Assembly (NCBI GenBank): GCA_913030835.1
Contig: CAJWDP010000005.1
Span: 1-64,000, forward strand
DNA: 64,000 bases
Origin: an uncultured Flavobacteriales bacterium
Lineage (GTDB): Bacteria; Bacteroidota; Bacteroidia; Flavobacteriales_D; Parvicellaceae
Reading direction: 5' to 3'
A program made the translations under genes and the position numbers. The stretch's first letter is position 1, and each line of letters opens with the position of its first letter. Shown here piece by piece: positions 62,337-64,000 of the stretch. The notes beneath the pieces were generated by a model. The model worked only from the letters and a program-made list of their open reading frames with translations, made no database searches and was not told the DNA's origin.

Positions 62337-63347
62337 ATGCTTAATTTCATCAGTGATACAGTCACAAAACCAACCAACGAAATGCTACATGCAATGATGA
62401 ATGCTTCAGTTGGTGATGATGTCTTCGCTTCCGATCCCACAATAAATGATCTTCAACAAAAAGCGGCGAAGATGTTCAATATGGAAAGTGCACTATTTTG
62501 CCCTAGCGGAACAATGACCAATCAAATTGCCATTGCCGTGCATACCAATCCGGGGGACGAAGTAATCTGCAGCTATCAATCTCACATTTACAATTATGAA
62601 GGAGGCGGAATAGCCAGAAATTCCGGCGCTCAGGTTCGACTGGTGGGAAATGAATCCGGAATCCTAACCGCCCAAGACGTACTTTCCAACATTAACCCCA
62701 GTGATTCTCATTACACCAACACTTCGCTCGTTTCGATTGAAAATACAACCAATCGAGGAGGTGGAAAGTGTTATAACATCGAGGATGTTCGGGCAATAGC
62801 ACATGTATGCCGGGAAAACGGATTAAAATACCATCTGGATGGCGCCAGACTGTTCAATGCCCTTATAGCTAAAAATGAAAACCCAACAGATTATGGAGAT
62901 CAATTTGATTCGATTTCTATCTGTTTATCCAAAGGATTAGGAGCCCCAGTTGGATCTCTTTTATTGGGCTCTAATGACTTCATAAGCAAAGCGCACAGGG
63001 TACGAAAAGTAATGGGTGGCGGAATGAGACAGGCAGGATACCTTGCAGCGGCAGGAATATTTGCACTTGAAAACAATGTTGCACGACTTGCTGATGACCA
63101 TAAACGAGCCAAGAAGATTGCTGAGCTGGTGAAAGGAGCCCCCTTCATTGCCGGAACAGAAGAGCCAGAAACCAACATTTTAATGGTTGATCTTTCAATA
63201 TCATCGGCAGAATACCTAAAAAAGCTGGAAGACAAAGGCATGCTCGCAATAGCTTTTGGCCCAAATAGAATACGAATTACCACGCACCTGGATGTTTCAG
63301 AATCTGACATAGATCAGGCCATCAGCATCATGAAAAATTTGGATTGA
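62337..63347 (+). CDS. ltaE: Low-specificity L-threonine aldolase
   Basis: The 336-residue PLP enzyme cleaves threonine or allo-threonine to glycine and acetaldehyde. It starts with the typical FISDTVTKPTNEML; the PLP lysine is Lys199 in SICLSKGLGAPVGS, His and Asp contacts lie in CSYQSHIYNYEGGG and LKYHLDGARLFNA. Full family length. Its stop is 5 nt from the end of the convergent crcB-like gene. Confidence 0.95.
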   Translation: MLNFISDTVTKPTNEMLHAMMNASVGDDVFASDPTINDLQQKAAKMFNMESALFCPSGTMTNQIAIAVHTNPGDEVICSYQSHIYNYEGGGIARNSGAQVRLVGNESGILTAQDVLSNINPSDSHYTNTSLVSIENTTNRGGGKCYNIEDVRAIAHVCRENGLKYHLDGARLFNALIAKNENPTDYGDQFDSISICLSKGLGAPVGSLLLGSNDFISKAHRVRKVMGGGMRQAGYLAAAGIFALENNVARLADDHKRAKKIAELVKGAPFIAGTEEPETNILMVDLSISSAEYLKKLEDKGMLAIAFGPNRIRITTHLDVSESDIDQAISIMKNLD

Positions 63348-63352
63348 TCCTT

Positions 63353-63721
63353 TCAAACAGATTGAAATCTGGAAATGAAATAAAGCACTCCTAAACACAC
63401 AAGTATACTGAGCAGCACATTGGCAATCACCCAACCCCATTCACCACTTTTCATCAAGTTGAGTGTTTCAAAACTGAACGTAGAAAAAGTACTGAACCCT
63501 CCACAAAATCCAACCAATACAAGCGCTTTGTACGCTTCGTTTAGCTGATTCTTTGAAGCAAAAAACAAAACAAAAACTCCCAAAACAATGCATGAAGTTA
63601 GATTGGATAGAAACGTTCCTAACGGAAAATGACCCGCATATAGCTTGCCCGAAAGTAATCCGAAACCGTATCTCGCCAGACTTCCCAAACCGCCACCTAT
63701 GAATATTGCTAACCAGGTCAT
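63353..63721 (-). CDS. crcB: Fluoride channel FluC/CrcB
   Basis: The 122-residue membrane protein has four hydrophobic helices and the CrcB motifs IGGGLGSLARYGFG at the N-terminus, the pore segment GTFLSNLTSCIVLG (the conserved Asn is present) and GFCGGFSTFSTFSFE with the phenylalanine box. It exports fluoride as a dual-topology dimer. The ATG overlaps the stop of the upstream PAP2 gene by 4 nt. No fluoride riboswitch is seen because the upstream sequence is coding. Confidence 0.94.
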   Translation of the reverse strand: MTWLAIFIGGGLGSLARYGFGLLSGKLYAGHFPLGTFLSNLTSCIVLGVFVLFFASKNQLNEAYKALVLVGFCGGFSTFSTFSFETLNLMKSGEWGWVIANVLLSILVCLGVLYFISRFQSV

Positions 63722-64000
63722 TTACTCAAAGTTAATAGATTGGAAAAAAACCTATACATCAACCATCCCAAGAACAAACCTAAAATTGAACCGCAGCAAA
63801 TATCCGCAGGATAATGAACCCCGATGTAAATTCTCGAATAACCAATTAGAGCTGCAACTAAAAATCCAATCCAAAGTACTTTCCTGTTAAGAGAAAATCC
63901 TACAAATGTGGCTATTGCAAACATATTTGCGGCATGCGCTGAGAGAAAACTTGCATCGATCTTTCCTCTATACCGCGCCCCTTCGACAATCAAATTATGC
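63718..64000 (-). CDS. PAP2-family phosphatase, C-terminal part (5' end beyond window)
   Basis: The frame is open to the right window edge; the visible 94 residues include the second and third phosphatase motifs of PAP2 enzymes: SFLSAHAANMFAIATF (Ser-x-x-x-His) and YSRIYIGVHYPADICCGSILG (Arg and His-x-x-x-Asp), followed by a terminal membrane helix. Such membrane enzymes dephosphorylate undecaprenyl pyrophosphate, phosphatidate or similar lipids. It overlaps crcB by 4 nt and is the upstream member of that pair. Confidence 0.92.
   Translation of the reverse strand, partial: HNLIVEGARYRGKIDASFLSAHAANMFAIATFVGFSLNRKVLWIGFLVAALIGYSRIYIGVHYPADICCGSILGLFLGWLMYRFFSNLLTLSK

Noticed and set aside
63353-64000. 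Possible fluoride riboswitch upstream of crcB
   Set aside because: The sequence upstream of crcB is the coding region of the PAP2 gene with a 4-nt overlap; no leader exists there.

Overview
The window is a chromosome segment of a Bacteroidota bacterium, most likely a marine or aquatic member of the Flavobacteriales. Evidence for this is a SusD homologue, three kinds of type IX secretion (T9SS) cargo or translocon-associated protein (C-terminal sorting domains, a gliding-type CHU_C domain, a PorP/SprF homologue), many lipoproteins and FG-GAP/PKD surface proteins, and promoters with the TAnnTTTG -7 box. Ribosome binding sites are not recognisable, as is usual in this phylum. I found no tRNA, rRNA, CRISPR, insertion sequence or prophage.

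Positions 1-9.3 kb form a glucan module. The end of a polysaccharide utilisation locus (SusD C-terminus, PKD surface protein, GH16 beta-glucanase of laminarinase type) is followed by a NrtR-like Nudix regulator with a degenerate Nudix box, a secreted T9SS protein, and a complete, translationally overlapping Entner-Doudoroff operon (zwf-pgl-edd-eda, minus strand). A near-identical 21-bp palindrome lies before the secreted protein and before zwf. I infer that glucan capture and glucose catabolism share a regulator, probably the adjacent Nudix-like protein.

Positions 9.3-17 kb hold an NlpC/P60 peptidase, a long FG-GAP/ASPIC surface lipoprotein, a 159-residue protein that is little more than a CHU_C sorting domain followed by a PorP/SprF partner, an M48 lipoprotein protease and ClpS.

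Positions 17-34.5 kb look like one eight-gene minus-strand operon: DUF1599 protein, DoxX/BT_3928-type membrane protein, an orphan OppB-like permease, tpiA, prmA, a 1490-residue unknown secreted protein, plsY, and a 2211-residue protein joining a PorE-like front (TPR, PD40 propeller, carboxypeptidase-regulatory-like domain) to about 1300 residues of acidic helical repeats and three C-terminal SPOR-like modules. This last protein is the most unusual object in the window.

Positions 34.5-64 kb are mainly housekeeping and envelope genes: folP, a DUF7793/STAS-like protein, menA, a GNAT acetyltransferase, a TPR-containing HisKA_2 histidine kinase, paaZ with an enoyl-CoA hydratase, a DUF349 protein, a DPP-IV-type peptidase, a DnaQ/GIY-YIG fusion nuclease, a fused branched-chain-type E1, outer-membrane barrel candidates, a large amidase with CUB, FN3, PKD and sorting domains, tandem FKBP lipoproteins, a DUF255 thioredoxin protein, an O-methyltransferase, a subtilase, threonine aldolase, FluC/CrcB and the 3' part of a PAP2 phosphatase. 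The only gene-free stretch over 300 bases is 13859-14183.
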